This document shows positions 8,298 to 16,700 of a stretch of 64,000 nt of DNA, piece by piece. The position numbers were made by a program, and so were the translations under genes. The stretch is from Acidimicrobiia bacterium (GTDB taxonomy: Bacteria; Actinomycetota; Acidimicrobiia; Acidimicrobiales; Aldehydirespiratoraceae): the NCBI GenBank assembly GCA_022820805.1, contig JAJEEV010000009.1, forward strand, positions 186,001 to 250,000, given 5' to 3'. Numbering within the stretch: position 1 is the stretch's first letter; each line of letters starts with the position of its first letter. Under the pieces are notes generated by a model. It was not told the DNA's origin. It ran no database searches and saw only the letters and a list, made by a program, of their open reading frames with translations.

Positions 8298-9380
8298 ATG
8301 TCGGACACCGCAATGGCACTGAGGCCCAACCTCCCCGGACGGCTGGGCGACCCTGACATGACCCTGGCCACCGACCCGCGGGCGGACCCACGCATGGTGG
8401 CGGTGCTGGAGCCGATGGGCCTGGCCGGGCGGGCCGACCCGGTGCCGCTCAACGCCGACTCGTCCCTTGAGGACATCCGGGCCCTGGCCGCGCTGGGCGA
8501 GCCCGGCTTCCAGCAGGTCTTCGACGGCCTGTTCGATTCGCTCGCACCGGTCGAGAAGGTGGAGTCGAGCACCGAGGTCATCGCCGGCGTCGACGGCAAC
8601 GACATAACCCTGCACATCCATCGCCCGGCCGGCGACACCGGCACCCGTCCGGGGATCCTGCACATCCACGGCGGCGGCATGGTGATCCTCACCGCGGAAG
8701 ACGCCAACTACCGGCGCTGGCGCGAGGAGCTTGGCCGGAGCCTGGTCGTGGTCGGGGTGGAGTTCCGCAACGCCGCGGGAGCGCTCGGCAACCATCCGTT
8801 CCCCGCCGCTCTCAACGACTGCACCTCGGCGCTGGAATGGATGCACGCCCACCGCGACGACCTCGGGGTGTCGAAGCTGGTGGTGTCGGGCGAGTCCGGG
8901 GGCGGGAACCTCACGCTGGCCACCGCCCTCAAGGCCAGCCGGGACGGCCGCCTCGACATGATCGACGGCGTGTACGCCCAGTGCCCGTACATATCAGGCG
9001 CCTATGGGAGCCCGCCGCCCGAGCTGGCGTCGCTGCACGAGAACGACGGGTACTTCCTCGCCAGCGATCTGATGGGGTACTTCGTGGAGGCCTACGACCC
9101 GGGCGGAGCGAACCTCACCAACCCGCTGGCATGGCCGTGGCACGCCTCTGTCGACGACCTGGTCGGCATGCCTCCCCACGTGATCTCGGTCAACGAACTC
9201 GACCCGCTGCGCGACGAGGGGCTCGACTACTACCGCAAGCTGGTGCGGGCGGGCGTGCCCACCTACTGCCGCACCGTCAACGGAACCTGCCACGCCGGCG
9301 ACCTGCTTATGCCGAGCGCCATGCCGGAGGTCTACACAGCCTCAGCCCGCGATGTGGCCGACTTCGCCCTCACGCTCTGA
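8298..9380 (+). CDS. alpha/beta hydrolase, hormone-sensitive-lipase-like esterase
   Basis: 360 residues. It has the HSL-family oxyanion motif HIHGGGMVI near residue 120, the nucleophile elbow VSGESGGGNLTLA near residue 198, an Asp region in NELDPLRDEGLDYYRKL and a C-terminal His in GTCHAGD. Such enzymes hydrolyse short-chain carboxylic esters in the cytoplasm. The ATG at 8298 is preceded by GAGGAGAG at good spacing, which decides the start over longer in-frame possibilities. About 95 residues precede the catalytic core. Natural substrate unknown. Confidence 0.87.
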   Translation: MSDTAMALRPNLPGRLGDPDMTLATDPRADPRMVAVLEPMGLAGRADPVPLNADSSLEDIRALAALGEPGFQQVFDGLFDSLAPVEKVESSTEVIAGVDGNDITLHIHRPAGDTGTRPGILHIHGGGMVILTAEDANYRRWREELGRSLVVVGVEFRNAAGALGNHPFPAALNDCTSALEWMHAHRDDLGVSKLVVSGESGGGNLTLATALKASRDGRLDMIDGVYAQCPYISGAYGSPPPELASLHENDGYFLASDLMGYFVEAYDPGGANLTNPLAWPWHASVDDLVGMPPHVISVNELDPLRDEGLDYYRKLVRAGVPTYCRTVNGTCHAGDLLMPSAMPEVYTASARDVADFALTL

Positions 9381-9398
9381 TGAGCGTCGGCGGCGGCC

Positions 9399-9542
9399 TC
9401 TTAAGGGCCACGCGGATAGGCGAGCGCCTGTCGCGCCGCAGCGGTGTCATTCCCGCTGTTGTTCGCTGCGCTCACGGCCCGCTCGGGCCACGGCCTCGCG
9501 CCGTATGGGCCGCGTTGTCCCCCTATCCGCTCGGCCTCTTAG
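9399..9542. repeat. 144-bp element with inverted ends, MITE-like
   Basis: This intergenic stretch between the esterase stop and the next start begins with TTAAGGGCCACGCGGATAGG and ends with the near inverse, CCTATCCGCTCGGCCTCTTA. The right end contains an 18-bp box repeated exactly elsewhere in the window. No ORF or transposase lies inside. The interior has GC-rich partial palindromes (gctcacggcccgctcgggcc). It looks like a small non-autonomous element or a folded regulatory RNA region. Confidence 0.45.
9522..9539 (+). repeat. 18-bp box, copy A
   Basis: CCTATCCGCTCGGCCTCT. Exact copies are at 15273-15290 (reverse strand) and 63676-63693 (same strand). Here it forms the right end of the 144-bp element, 43 bp before the small beta-rich protein gene. 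Confidence 0.7.
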
Positions 9543-9582
9543 CATCCAACGGTTCGGCGAATCGAAGCGAGAGGATCACGCA

Positions 9583-9885
9583 ATGAGCGATACACCCGCG
9601 GCGGTGGGCACCTGGATCCTGAACTTCGTGACGCCCATAGGGGAGCTGACTCCCGAGGCGGTGCTGAAGGCCGACGGAACGGGCCGAATCTCGATCGATT
9701 TCGGGACGATAGAGGTCCTCGACATCACCTACGACGGTCCCGGCGTGACGTTCACGGCCAACGTCCAGATGCCGATGGGAGAGTTCGACCTGACGTTCGA
9801 GGGCACCGTGTCGGGCGACGACCTCACCGGCTCCGTCTACGGCTCCGTGGGCACGTTTCCCGTCACCGGCGTCCGCCGGTCCTAG
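9583..9885 (+). CDS. small beta-rich protein of unknown function
   Basis: 100 residues, not recognised. The sequence alternates short hydrophobic and polar stretches with many Gly and Thr (VGTWILNFVTPIGELTPEAV, then VTFTANVQMPMGEFDLTFEG and DDLTGSVYGSVGTFPVTG), suggesting a small antiparallel beta barrel or sandwich, perhaps lipocalin-like. No signal peptide, Cys or metal motif is seen. The ATG at 9583 has a GAGAGG ribosome binding site. It lies just after the MITE-like element and 85 bp before the D-aminoacylase gene, which has its own -10 box, so the two need not be co-transcribed. Confidence 0.7.
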   Translation: MSDTPAAVGTWILNFVTPIGELTPEAVLKADGTGRISIDFGTIEVLDITYDGPGVTFTANVQMPMGEFDLTFEGTVSGDDLTGSVYGSVGTFPVTGVRRS

Positions 9886-9958
9886 CCTGCGCTCCCATCG
9901 CAGGAGCCGACTGGCGTGCCGGGGCCGCCGGCCGGCTCGATGAGCGGGTCGGCCCCGA

Positions 9959-9964
9959 TACGGT
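9959..9964 (+). promoter_or_regulatory. -10 box for D-aminoacylase-like gene
   Basis: TACGGT lies 6 nt before the GTG at 9971 with no ribosome binding site between, fitting a leaderless transcript. This supports the GTG start. Confidence 0.5.
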
Positions 9965-9970
9965 GAGGCC

Positions 9971-11656
9971 GTGCGGCAGCTGATCACCGACGCGCTGATC
10001 GTCACCGGCGACCGCTCGACCGAGCCCTACCGCGGCGCCGCGCTCATCGACGGCGAGGTCATAACCCATCTGGGCGAGGTTCCCCCGAGCGCAGCGGCCG
10101 GCGCGGAACTGACCATCGACGCCGGCGGCCGGGTCCTGTGCCCGGGGTTCGTGGACACCCACAACCATGGCGCCCTGGCCGGTACCCGCGTCGGCGAGAA
10201 CGGCATCCCCATCAGCTGTGAGATGGCGGTGCGGGGCGGGGTCACAAAGCGGATCTGCGGCGTTGACGGGCTGTCGCCGGCACCGGTGGTGCCGGACCAG
10301 CGGGCCGAGTACGCGGCCCAGCTGGTCCCCCTCGACGGCATGGCCGGCGCGCCGGGCGACCCCGAGGGCGACGACCCCGCCGGCGGCCACCGCTGGCCGT
10401 GGTCGACGATGGAGGAGTTCATGGCCTGGCACCGGGGCCGCTCCGTCACCGACCTGGGCATGCACCTTGGACACAGCGCGGTGCGGCGCACCGTGATGGG
10501 CAACCTCGACCGGGTCGCCGACGAGGCGGAGATCCGGGCCATGGCCGAGGTGGTGCGCCGCGAGGCGCCCTGGTGCCTGGGCCTGTCCACCGGGCTGGTC
10601 TACAACCCCGCCGTCTACTCCGATCAGCGCGAGATCACCTCGCTGGTGAGGGCCTTCAACGAAGTCAAGCCGGGTGCCCTTTACCCGCACCTGCGCTCAG
10701 AGAGCGACGACATCGTCGAGGCCCTCGACGAGGTGATCACCGCCTCGGTCGAGGGGGGCGGAGGCTACTGCAGCGAGCACTCCAAGATCGCCGGGCGCCG
10801 CAACTGGGACCGGTTCGGCGACGTGGCCGACCGCCTGGACGACGCCGGCGGCTCCATTCCCACCATGGGGAACATGTACCCCTACACCGCGGGCAGCACC
10901 ACCGCCGACGCCCTGTTCCCCCCGGAGGTGCGCTCCGGCACCCGGGCCGAGTTCATGGCCCGGCTCAGCGATGACGACGTGCGCCGGTTCGCCTTCGAGA
11001 AGATCTACGCCGACAGCTCAGGATGGGACAACTTCGTGGCCTTCTGCGGCGGCCTGGAGGGCGTCCAGATCGCGGGCGTGCTCGACGGGGTGGGCGACGA
11101 CTTCCTGGGCAAGCGCTTCTCCGATGTGGTGCTGGCCGCCGGCGTCACCGACATGGAGTCGGTCGAGGCCCACGACGCGGTGTGCGACTTCTTCCTGCAT
11201 AACCGGGGCGAGGTCTCCATCATCAGCCACTACGGCAACGAGGCGACCGTGGAGAAGTTCTTCCGGCGCCCGAACATGGCGCTGTGCACCGACGGGCTCA
11301 TGCCCGGGCCCGGCCAGAAGCCCCATCCCCGCTCGCTGGGAGCCTTCCCGAAGGCGCTGCGCATGGCCCGCGAGCTGGGAATCCCGGTCGTCGAGATCGT
11401 CCACCGGCTGGCGGTACTGCCGTGCGAGTTCATGGGCCTGCCGAGCCCGGTCCTGCGGCCCGGCGCCGACGCCTCGCTGGCGCTCTTCGACTGGGAGCGG
11501 GTCACCGACCGCAACAGCTACGAGGATCCCCTGGTCCCGCCCGACGGCATCGACGCGGTGTGGGTGCACGGCGACCTGGTGCACCAGGACGGCCGGATCC
11601 ACCCCCCCAAGGCCTTCGGCGGCCGCCACCTCCTCACGCCCCCTCAACCGGCCTGA
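9971..11656 (+). CDS. N-acyl-D-amino acid deacylase family amidohydrolase
   Basis: 561 residues of the amidohydrolase superfamily, D-aminoacylase branch. An N-terminal beta domain leads to GGRVLCPGFVDTHNHGAL (metal-binding His-x-His). Further marks are LGHSAVRRTVMG, LSTGLVYNPAVYSD, YCSEHSKIAGRR and a C-terminal DASLALFDWERV typical of the composite beta domain. The family removes acyl groups from N-acyl-D-amino acids in a zinc-dependent reaction, but many members act on other amides. The GTG start follows a -10 box by 6 nt. The exact substrate cannot be assigned. Confidence 0.82.
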   Translation: MRQLITDALIVTGDRSTEPYRGAALIDGEVITHLGEVPPSAAAGAELTIDAGGRVLCPGFVDTHNHGALAGTRVGENGIPISCEMAVRGGVTKRICGVDGLSPAPVVPDQRAEYAAQLVPLDGMAGAPGDPEGDDPAGGHRWPWSTMEEFMAWHRGRSVTDLGMHLGHSAVRRTVMGNLDRVADEAEIRAMAEVVRREAPWCLGLSTGLVYNPAVYSDQREITSLVRAFNEVKPGALYPHLRSESDDIVEALDEVITASVEGGGGYCSEHSKIAGRRNWDRFGDVADRLDDAGGSIPTMGNMYPYTAGSTTADALFPPEVRSGTRAEFMARLSDDDVRRFAFEKIYADSSGWDNFVAFCGGLEGVQIAGVLDGVGDDFLGKRFSDVVLAAGVTDMESVEAHDAVCDFFLHNRGEVSIISHYGNEATVEKFFRRPNMALCTDGLMPGPGQKPHPRSLGAFPKALRMARELGIPVVEIVHRLAVLPCEFMGLPSPVLRPGADASLALFDWERVTDRNSYEDPLVPPDGIDAVWVHGDLVHQDGRIHPPKAFGGRHLLTPPQPA

Positions 11657-11691
11657 TCCCGCTCCCGGCCGCGCCGGGGAGCGCGTCGACG

Positions 11692-12201
11692 TCAGTCGGG
11701 TCGGTTGATGAGGTGGGTGGCGGCGTTGTCGAAGTGGTCGAACATGGCGGCCCGGATCTCGGCAGGGAGGGGGCGGGAAGTGCCGTCGGCGATGGTGGCC
11801 GCATCGAGCGACGCCGTCATGTGGGCCATCCAGGCGTCGCGCTCGGGCCGGCCGATGGCGAACGGGAAATGCCGCATCCGCAGGCGGGGATGGCCGCGCT
11901 CGTTGCTGTAGTGCGGGGGACCGCCCCAGTACTGGGCCAGGAAGCCGGCCAGGCGCCGCCGGGAGGGCTCCATGTCCCTCGGGTACATCGGCCGCAGCAC
12001 CGGGTCGTCCTCCACGGCGTCGTAGAAGCGGTCGACCAGCTCGTCGAAGAACGGCTGGCCGCCCACGATCTCGTACACGGTCGGCGGTGCTTGCATCGCC
12101 TCGCGCATCGACCCCTTGATGTTCAGCCCGGCCTGCCAGCTCTCGCCCGGGGCGGCGTCCTGCCCGCCCGCCTGGTCGTCGGCGTCGGTCTCAGTAGTCA
12201 C
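11692..12201 (-). CDS. truncated hemoglobin (group II-like)
   Basis: 169 residues: a 35-residue polar extension, then a 2-on-2 globin. Visible: TVYEIVGGQPFFDELVDRFY (A/B helices with B10 Tyr), VLRPMYPRDMEPSRRRLAGF (CD-E region), LAQYWGGPPHYSNERG (Tyr-Trp-Gly-Gly-Pro motif), and HPRLRMRHFPFAIG with the proximal His, as in GlbO-type globins. These bind oxygen and are linked to oxygen supply to lipid oxidases or peroxide/NO chemistry. The GTG at 12201 overlaps the MpaB-type oxygenase stop (GTGA), so the two are probably made together. It converges with the amidohydrolase gene. Confidence 0.9.
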   Translation of the reverse strand: MTTETDADDQAGGQDAAPGESWQAGLNIKGSMREAMQAPPTVYEIVGGQPFFDELVDRFYDAVEDDPVLRPMYPRDMEPSRRRLAGFLAQYWGGPPHYSNERGHPRLRMRHFPFAIGRPERDAWMAHMTASLDAATIADGTSRPLPAEIRAAMFDHFDNAATHLINRPD

Positions 12202-13094
12202 GGTCTCGGCATCTCCCGGAACTTGGCGGGGTCGTAGGGGGCGCCGCAACGGTCCAGCGCGGCCCGCCACGAGGGGCTGTTGCGCAGACCCCAGCGGAGG
12301 AACCGCAACAGAGCGGCCGCGCTCAGGCGGGCGCCGGGGCGGGCCTTGAGTCCCAGAACCGAGGTCAGCTCGGAGGGCATGGTGGTGATCGCGCCGTGCA
12401 TCAGCACGTCGTAGCCGAAACGCTGCCGGGTGGGCAGGGGCGGCTGGCGCAGGAAGCCCACCGCAGATCGCATGCCGGGGCTGGACTCCAGCGCCGGGTG
12501 GGTGCGGACCCAGGCGTGCAGCTCGGCTGCGGTCTGGGGCAGGGGAGCCGCGCCGAGCATGGCCCCCACCTGGGACTGCTCGACCACGAAGCGGTCGGCC
12601 TCGGCCTCGGTGAGCCCCAGGCCGAACTCCCGGTACGACGTCAGGAACGACTCGGTGAGGGTGTTGTGCACCCACGCGGCCAGATCCGGCATCGTGGCGT
12701 CGTAGGCCAGGCCCCGATGCGAGGTGCCGCTCACACCCTGGTGGGCAGCACGGACCCGGTCGACCGCCTCATCCACCTCGGGCATGGCCCCGAACGTCGC
12801 GGACGTCACGTAGAACGCGGTGCGGTTGAGTCGCCCCATCGGGTCGTCGCGGTAGCGGCTGTGGTCGTCCACGCCGGCCACCGCCTCGGGGTGGGCGGCC
12901 TGGATCAGCAGGGCCCGGATGGCTCCCACGAACACGCTCACATCGCCGATCGCCTTCCAGCTCACCGAGCCTGGCCCGCACAGCCCGGGATCTCCGGGGT
13001 AGTCGGCGGTGCGCTGCAACGGCATCTCCCCATGGGAGAACAGCCCGCTGACGGAGGCCCCCAGCCGGGCCCGGTACCGCTGCAACGTGTCCAC
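12198..13094 (-). CDS. oxygenase MpaB family (DUF2236) protein
   Basis: 298 residues of the DUF2236/MpaB family, which includes heme-b latex clearing protein and the mycophenolic acid side-chain oxygenase MpaB. Seen: VFVGAIRALLIQAAHPEAVAG near residue 58, SRYRDDPMGRLNRTAFYV near residue 80, HRGLAYDATMPDLAAWVHNT near residue 128 and a helical C-terminal half. Family members cleave or oxidise isoprenoid-like carbon chains with oxygen. GTG at 13094 lies 6 nt after a TAGCGT -10 box. The overlap with the globin gene suggests a functional pair. The substrate is unknown; nearby fatty acid hydroxylase paralogues hint at a lipid or terpenoid. Confidence 0.85.
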   Translation of the reverse strand: MDTLQRYRARLGASVSGLFSHGEMPLQRTADYPGDPGLCGPGSVSWKAIGDVSVFVGAIRALLIQAAHPEAVAGVDDHSRYRDDPMGRLNRTAFYVTSATFGAMPEVDEAVDRVRAAHQGVSGTSHRGLAYDATMPDLAAWVHNTLTESFLTSYREFGLGLTEAEADRFVVEQSQVGAMLGAAPLPQTAAELHAWVRTHPALESSPGMRSAVGFLRQPPLPTRQRFGYDVLMHGAITTMPSELTSVLGLKARPGARLSAAALLRFLRWGLRNSPSWRAALDRCGAPYDPAKFREMPRP

Positions 13095-13100
13095 GCCCGA

Positions 13101-13106
13101 ACGCTA
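13101..13106 (-). promoter_or_regulatory. -10 box for MpaB-type oxygenase and globin
   Basis: TAGCGT on the minus strand, 6 nt before the GTG at 13094. The mRNA is probably leaderless, and the same promoter should drive the overlapping globin gene. Confidence 0.5.
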
Positions 13107-13129
13107 CTGCGGGGGCGCAGCCGGCAGGA

Positions 13130-14137
13130 CTAGTTGCCGCGGCGGGCCTTCATGCGCCGGCGCATGCGGGCGTGGGCTTCGGGGGTGCCGTCGTGGAAGG
13201 TGCCGAACAGCTTGTCGACGGGCACGGGCCGGTTGCCGTAGTTGCACTCGAAGTACCGGTGGTGCAGATGGTGGAAGTAGTCGGCGCCCGGCGCGGTGCG
13301 TCCCTCGCGCCGGCCGACCTCGAAGCGCTCGAATCCCGAGTGCGACACCGCCGGCGACACGCCCTGGAACAGCCCGCCGAGGATGACGATGAACGGATGG
13401 GCCGGCACCACCCACCACAGCACGAACACGCTGAAGTAGATCAGGTGCTCCAGCGGGTGCATCGAGATGCCGGTCCACGGCCCGGTGTTCACGTTTCGGT
13501 GGTGCAGGTAGTGGGCGTGGTCATAGAACCAGCGCACATGCAGCAGCCGGTGGTTCAGGTAGAAGTGGGTCACCGACCACAGGAACACGACGACGGTCAG
13601 CACCGACAGGTACAGCCACCCCGACGACCATTCCACCTGCGGGATCCATTCGTTGGCGTAGAACCACATCGTCAGCGACTCGTACGCGGTCCAGATCGCG
13701 ACCCCGCTGACCAGGCTCCAGAACATGTTGTCGCGGGTCTGGTTCGTCCAGAGGAACTCGCGGTTGGTGGTGCTCATCCACTGCCGGTTGTACTTGTAGC
13801 GCTGCTGCTGGACTCGCCTCGCGTAGAGCGCCAGGTGCAGCGTTCCCGCTACCGCGGCCAGGATCAGCGCGTTGCGGAGGTAGATCTGCAGTATCCATCC
13901 GGGCCGCAGGTCGGTCATGCGCTCCATCGAGGGTGTCAGGTAGTTCCAGCACAGCCCGGCCAGCGCCGCCCAGCCGATGCCGTAGGGCAGCATCACCGGG
14001 GTCACCAGGTACCGCAGCGTCGCCACCGGGCGCGGCGGCCAGTCGAATACCGGCGACGTCGTGATGGGCACCTCGGGCTCGTAGCCCCTGGCTGCGGGGC
14101 CAGTGGTCGGGCCGGCAGCCGGAGACGAGTCGGTCAC
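13130..14137 (-). CDS. sterol desaturase/fatty acid hydroxylase family protein (paralogue 2)
   Basis: 335-residue integral membrane di-iron enzyme. Histidine clusters: LNHRLLHVRW, YLHHRNVN, MHPLEHL, SHSGFE and FHHLHHRYFECNYG, with several hydrophobic segments between. The family hydroxylates or desaturates sterols, fatty acids, carotenoids or alkylglycerols. It is a tandem paralogue of the upstream gene, sharing RDNxFWxLVSG, WTAYESLT and the C-terminal TFHDGTPEAHARMRRRMKAR. GTG at 14137 is chosen: it lies 5 nt after the upstream stop; a CTG overlapping that stop is an alternative. Its C-terminus is 35 bp from the oxygenase gene. Substrate unknown. Confidence 0.87.
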   Translation of the reverse strand: MTDSSPAAGPTTGPAARGYEPEVPITTSPVFDWPPRPVATLRYLVTPVMLPYGIGWAALAGLCWNYLTPSMERMTDLRPGWILQIYLRNALILAAVAGTLHLALYARRVQQQRYKYNRQWMSTTNREFLWTNQTRDNMFWSLVSGVAIWTAYESLTMWFYANEWIPQVEWSSGWLYLSVLTVVVFLWSVTHFYLNHRLLHVRWFYDHAHYLHHRNVNTGPWTGISMHPLEHLIYFSVFVLWWVVPAHPFIVILGGLFQGVSPAVSHSGFERFEVGRREGRTAPGADYFHHLHHRYFECNYGNRPVPVDKLFGTFHDGTPEAHARMRRRMKARRGN

Positions 14138-14142
14138 CGTCG

Positions 14143-15165
14143 TCAGGTACGCGGCCCGGTCCGGCCGCGGCGGGCCTTCATCCGCCGGCGCATGCGGGCG
14201 TGGGCCTCCGGCGTGCCGTCGTGGAAGGTGCCTAACAGCTTGTCGAGGGGAACCGGCCGGTTGCCGTAGTTGCACTCGAAGTAGCGGTGATGCAGATGGT
14301 GGAAGTAGTCAGCGCCCTTCATGCTGGGCCCCCGGCGCTTGCCGATCTCGTACCGCTCGAACCCCGAATGGGTCACCGCGGTGGCCACGCTGTTGGACGA
14401 CAGGGTGAGGATCAGGATGAAGGGATGCGCGGGGACCACCCACCACAGCAGGAACATGCTCAGGTACATCATGTGCTCGACCGGATGCATGGAAAGGCCG
14501 CTCCAGGGGCCGGGGTTCACGTTGCGGTGATGGAGGTAGTGGACGTGGTCGTAGACCCAGCGCATGTGCAGCACCCGGTGGATGCAGTAGAAGTGGGTGA
14601 CCGACCACAGCGACGTCAACACCGTGAGCATTGACAGGTACAGCCACGCCGAGCGCCACTCCACCTGCGGGATCCAGCCGTTGGCGTAGGCCCAGAGCGT
14701 GAGCGACTCGTAGGCCGTCCACACCCCGCAGCCGCTGACCAGGCACCAGAACACGTTGTCGCGGGTCTGGTTGTTCCACAGGAACTCCCGGTTGGCGGTG
14801 CTCAGCCACTTGCGCTCGTACTTGTAGCGCTGCTGCTGGGCCCGCCGGACGTACAGCACCGTGTGCAGCGTTCCCGCCACCAGCGTGAACAGCACCACGT
14901 TGCGGACATAGATCTCGAGGATCCACCTCGGGCTCAGCGTGGCCATGCGCTGCATCGACGGGGTGAAGAAGTTCCACACCGCGGCGGCCAGCCCGACCCA
15001 GATCAGGCCTTGGGGCAGCATCATCGAGGAGATGTGACGCAGTGTCGCCGCCGGTCGGGGCGGCCAGTCCAGGATCGGCGAGACCGTGATCGGAACGTCA
15101 GGCTCGTAGCCCTCGGCGGCCGGGGAGTCATGCGTTGGTGTGACAGCCCGGGACCTGTCCGACAT
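14143..15165 (-). CDS. sterol desaturase/fatty acid hydroxylase family protein (paralogue 1)
   Basis: 340 residues, same family and layout as paralogue 2: membrane segments around residues 45-65 and 85-105, then HFYCIHRVLHMRW, HYLHHRNVNPGPW, MHPVEHMMY, THSGFERY and FHHLHHRYFECNYG. The His pattern is complete for a di-iron centre. The ATG at 15165 is decided by AGGAGG nine nt upstream. With paralogue 2 it forms a minus-strand unit that runs toward the oxygenase-globin pair. The shared terminal segments of the paralogues suggest a recent tandem duplication. It is divergent from the Mo hydroxylase operon across a 184 bp gap. Confidence 0.87.
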   Translation of the reverse strand: MSDRSRAVTPTHDSPAAEGYEPDVPITVSPILDWPPRPAATLRHISSMMLPQGLIWVGLAAAVWNFFTPSMQRMATLSPRWILEIYVRNVVLFTLVAGTLHTVLYVRRAQQQRYKYERKWLSTANREFLWNNQTRDNVFWCLVSGCGVWTAYESLTLWAYANGWIPQVEWRSAWLYLSMLTVLTSLWSVTHFYCIHRVLHMRWVYDHVHYLHHRNVNPGPWSGLSMHPVEHMMYLSMFLLWWVVPAHPFILILTLSSNSVATAVTHSGFERYEIGKRRGPSMKGADYFHHLHHRYFECNYGNRPVPLDKLLGTFHDGTPEAHARMRRRMKARRGRTGPRT

Positions 15166-15250
15166 GGGCAACGGCCTCCTGGAACCAGTCGAGCCGACGG
15201 CCCGACCCGAGTGGAGCGAATCGTACTCGCCCTGTCAAGACCTGACGGAC

Positions 15251-15312
15251 CCCGAGATTCTCGGGTCGGTTTAGAGGCCGAGCGGATAGGCATCTCTCCC
15301 GAGATTCCGGAG
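15251..15312. promoter_or_regulatory. paired palindromic repeats, candidate operator
   Basis: CCCGAGATTCTCGGG at 15251-15265 is a near-perfect palindrome. CCCGAGATTCCGGAG at 15298-15312 repeats its first ten bases 47 bp away, close to the Mo hydroxylase -10 box. They lie in the divergent gap between the hydroxylase pair and the Mo operon and could bind a common regulator. Confidence 0.4.
15273..15290 (-). repeat. 18-bp box, copy B
   Basis: The reverse complement reads CCTATCCGCTCGGCCTCT, identical to copies at 9522 and 63676. It sits between the two CCCGAGATTC repeats in the divergent gap. Confidence 0.7.
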
Positions 15313-15336
15313 TGACCGGCGGCTCCGGCGGCCCCC

Positions 15337-15342
15337 TATGCT
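15337..15342 (+). promoter_or_regulatory. -10 box for Mo hydroxylase operon
   Basis: TATGCT lies 7 nt before the ATG at 15350 and overlaps the alternative ATG at 15338. This favours the downstream ATG on a leaderless mRNA. Confidence 0.5.
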
Positions 15343-15349
15343 CACCGCC

Positions 15350-16219
15350 ATGAGATATGCCTCCCCGACGACGGTGGCCGAGGCTGTGGACCTGTTGGGC
15401 TCTGATCCGGACGCTCGTGTGTACGCTGGCGCGACCGACCTGATCCCCCAGATCCGCGCCGGACGACCCGAACCGACCGTGATGGTCGACCTGAAGCGCA
15501 TCGAGCGGCTGTGCGCCATCAGCAGCAACGGCTCGACCTACACGGTCGGCGCGGCCACCCCGACCGCCGACATCTGCGCCGACGCCGGGTTGACTGCCGC
15601 CTTCCCGGGCCTCGTGGAGGCCAGCGGCCTGATCGGCTCGGACCAGATCCAGAGCCGCTCCAGCTGGGGCGGGAACCTGGCCAACGCCTCGCCGGCGGCC
15701 GACACCCCGCCCAGCCTCATCGTCAACGAGGCCCGAGCGGTGATCGCAGGTCCTGGTGGCGAGCGCACCGTGCCTGCGGCCGAGGTCGCCACCGGCCCCG
15801 GCGCCACGTCGCTGGGCCCTGGCGAGATCATCGTCGAGTTCGAGCTGGACCAGCCCCCGGCCCGCACCGCCGACGCCTACCTGCGGCTGATCCCCCGCAC
15901 CGAGATGGACATCGCGGTCGTGGGAGCCGCGGCCCGGGTCACGCTCGACGCCGACGGCAACGTGGCTGCGGCCGCCGTCGCGCTGGGAGCGGTCGCCCCC
16001 ACCGTGGTCCGGGTGCCCGACGCCGAAGCCGCACTCATCGGCAACGAGCCGGCCGGCGATGCGCTGGCAGCAGTGCAGGCGGCCGCGTCGGCCGCGACCA
16101 ATCCCATCGACGACAAGCGGGGCACCGTCGCCTACCGCCGGCAGGTGGCCGGCGTGCTGGCCCGCCGGGCCGTGTCCATGGCAGCCGAGCGGGCCCGCGA
16201 GCAAGGAGGCCAGTCATGA
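15350..16219 (+). CDS. molybdenum hydroxylase FAD-binding subunit (CoxM-like)
   Basis: 289 residues from ATG 15350 (293 from ATG 15338). The PCMH-type FAD domain shows MRYASPTTVAEAVDLL at the start, VYAGATDLIPQIRAG (pyrophosphate loop), IGSDQIQSRSSWGGNLANASPAADTPP across residues ~98-125 with the second FAD loop, then the CO dehydrogenase flavoprotein C-terminal domain. It carries electrons from the 2Fe-2S subunit to FAD and an acceptor. First gene of a medium-small-large operon. The shorter start is preferred because a -10 box lies 7 nt before it. Confidence 0.87.
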   Translation: MRYASPTTVAEAVDLLGSDPDARVYAGATDLIPQIRAGRPEPTVMVDLKRIERLCAISSNGSTYTVGAATPTADICADAGLTAAFPGLVEASGLIGSDQIQSRSSWGGNLANASPAADTPPSLIVNEARAVIAGPGGERTVPAAEVATGPGATSLGPGEIIVEFELDQPPARTADAYLRLIPRTEMDIAVVGAAARVTLDADGNVAAAAVALGAVAPTVVRVPDAEAALIGNEPAGDALAAVQAAASAATNPIDDKRGTVAYRRQVAGVLARRAVSMAAERAREQGGQS

Positions 16220-16692
16220 GCCGCGTCCACGTCACCTGCACCATCAACGGCGACCCGATCGAGTTCCTCTGCGACGGCGGCCAGACGCTGCTCGACGCCC
16301 TGCGCGACGAGGTCGGCCTGACCGGCGCCAAGGAAGGCTGCGGCACCGGCGACTGCGGGGCCTGCTCGATCGTGATGGACGGCCGGCTGCTGTGCTCCTG
16401 CCTGGCGCTCGCCCCCGAGGCCGACGGCACGACCATCTCCACGGTCGAGGGCCTGGCCAGCGGCGACGACCTGCATCCCCTCCAGCAGTGCTTCCTCGAG
16501 GGCGCCGCGCTGCAGTGCGGCGTGTGCACCCCGGGATTCCTGGTGGCCGCCAAGGCGCTGCTAGACCGCAACCCCGACCCCACCGAGACCGAGATCCGCT
16601 ACGGCCTGGCCGGCAATCTCTGCCGCTGCACCGGCTACGACAAGATCGTGCGGGCTGTGCAGACCGCGGCCCAGACCATCAACGAGAGCTAG
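16216..16692 (+). CDS. molybdenum hydroxylase 2Fe-2S subunit (CoxS-like)
   Basis: 158 residues with both iron-sulfur domains. The plant-type ferredoxin cluster is GCGTGDCGACSI plus a later LLCSC; the helical domain holds QCGVCTPGFL and LCRCTGYDKI. This is the full eight-cysteine pattern of xanthine oxidase-family small subunits. It passes electrons from the Mo cofactor to the FAD subunit. The ATG overlaps the previous stop (ATGA) and has an AAGGAGG ribosome binding site. The next gene, the Mo subunit, starts 8 nt after its stop. Confidence 0.93.
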   Translation: MSRVHVTCTINGDPIEFLCDGGQTLLDALRDEVGLTGAKEGCGTGDCGACSIVMDGRLLCSCLALAPEADGTTISTVEGLASGDDLHPLQQCFLEGAALQCGVCTPGFLVAAKALLDRNPDPTETEIRYGLAGNLCRCTGYDKIVRAVQTAAQTINES

Positions 16693-16700
16693 GAGCCCAA

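Noticed and set aside
5732-8707. A single ~990-codon open frame on the minus strand across both MFS genes.
   Set aside because: Its first two thirds are Arg/Gly/Pro-rich antisense or off-frame sequence; two clean MFS proteins in proper frames with a GTGA junction explain the region.
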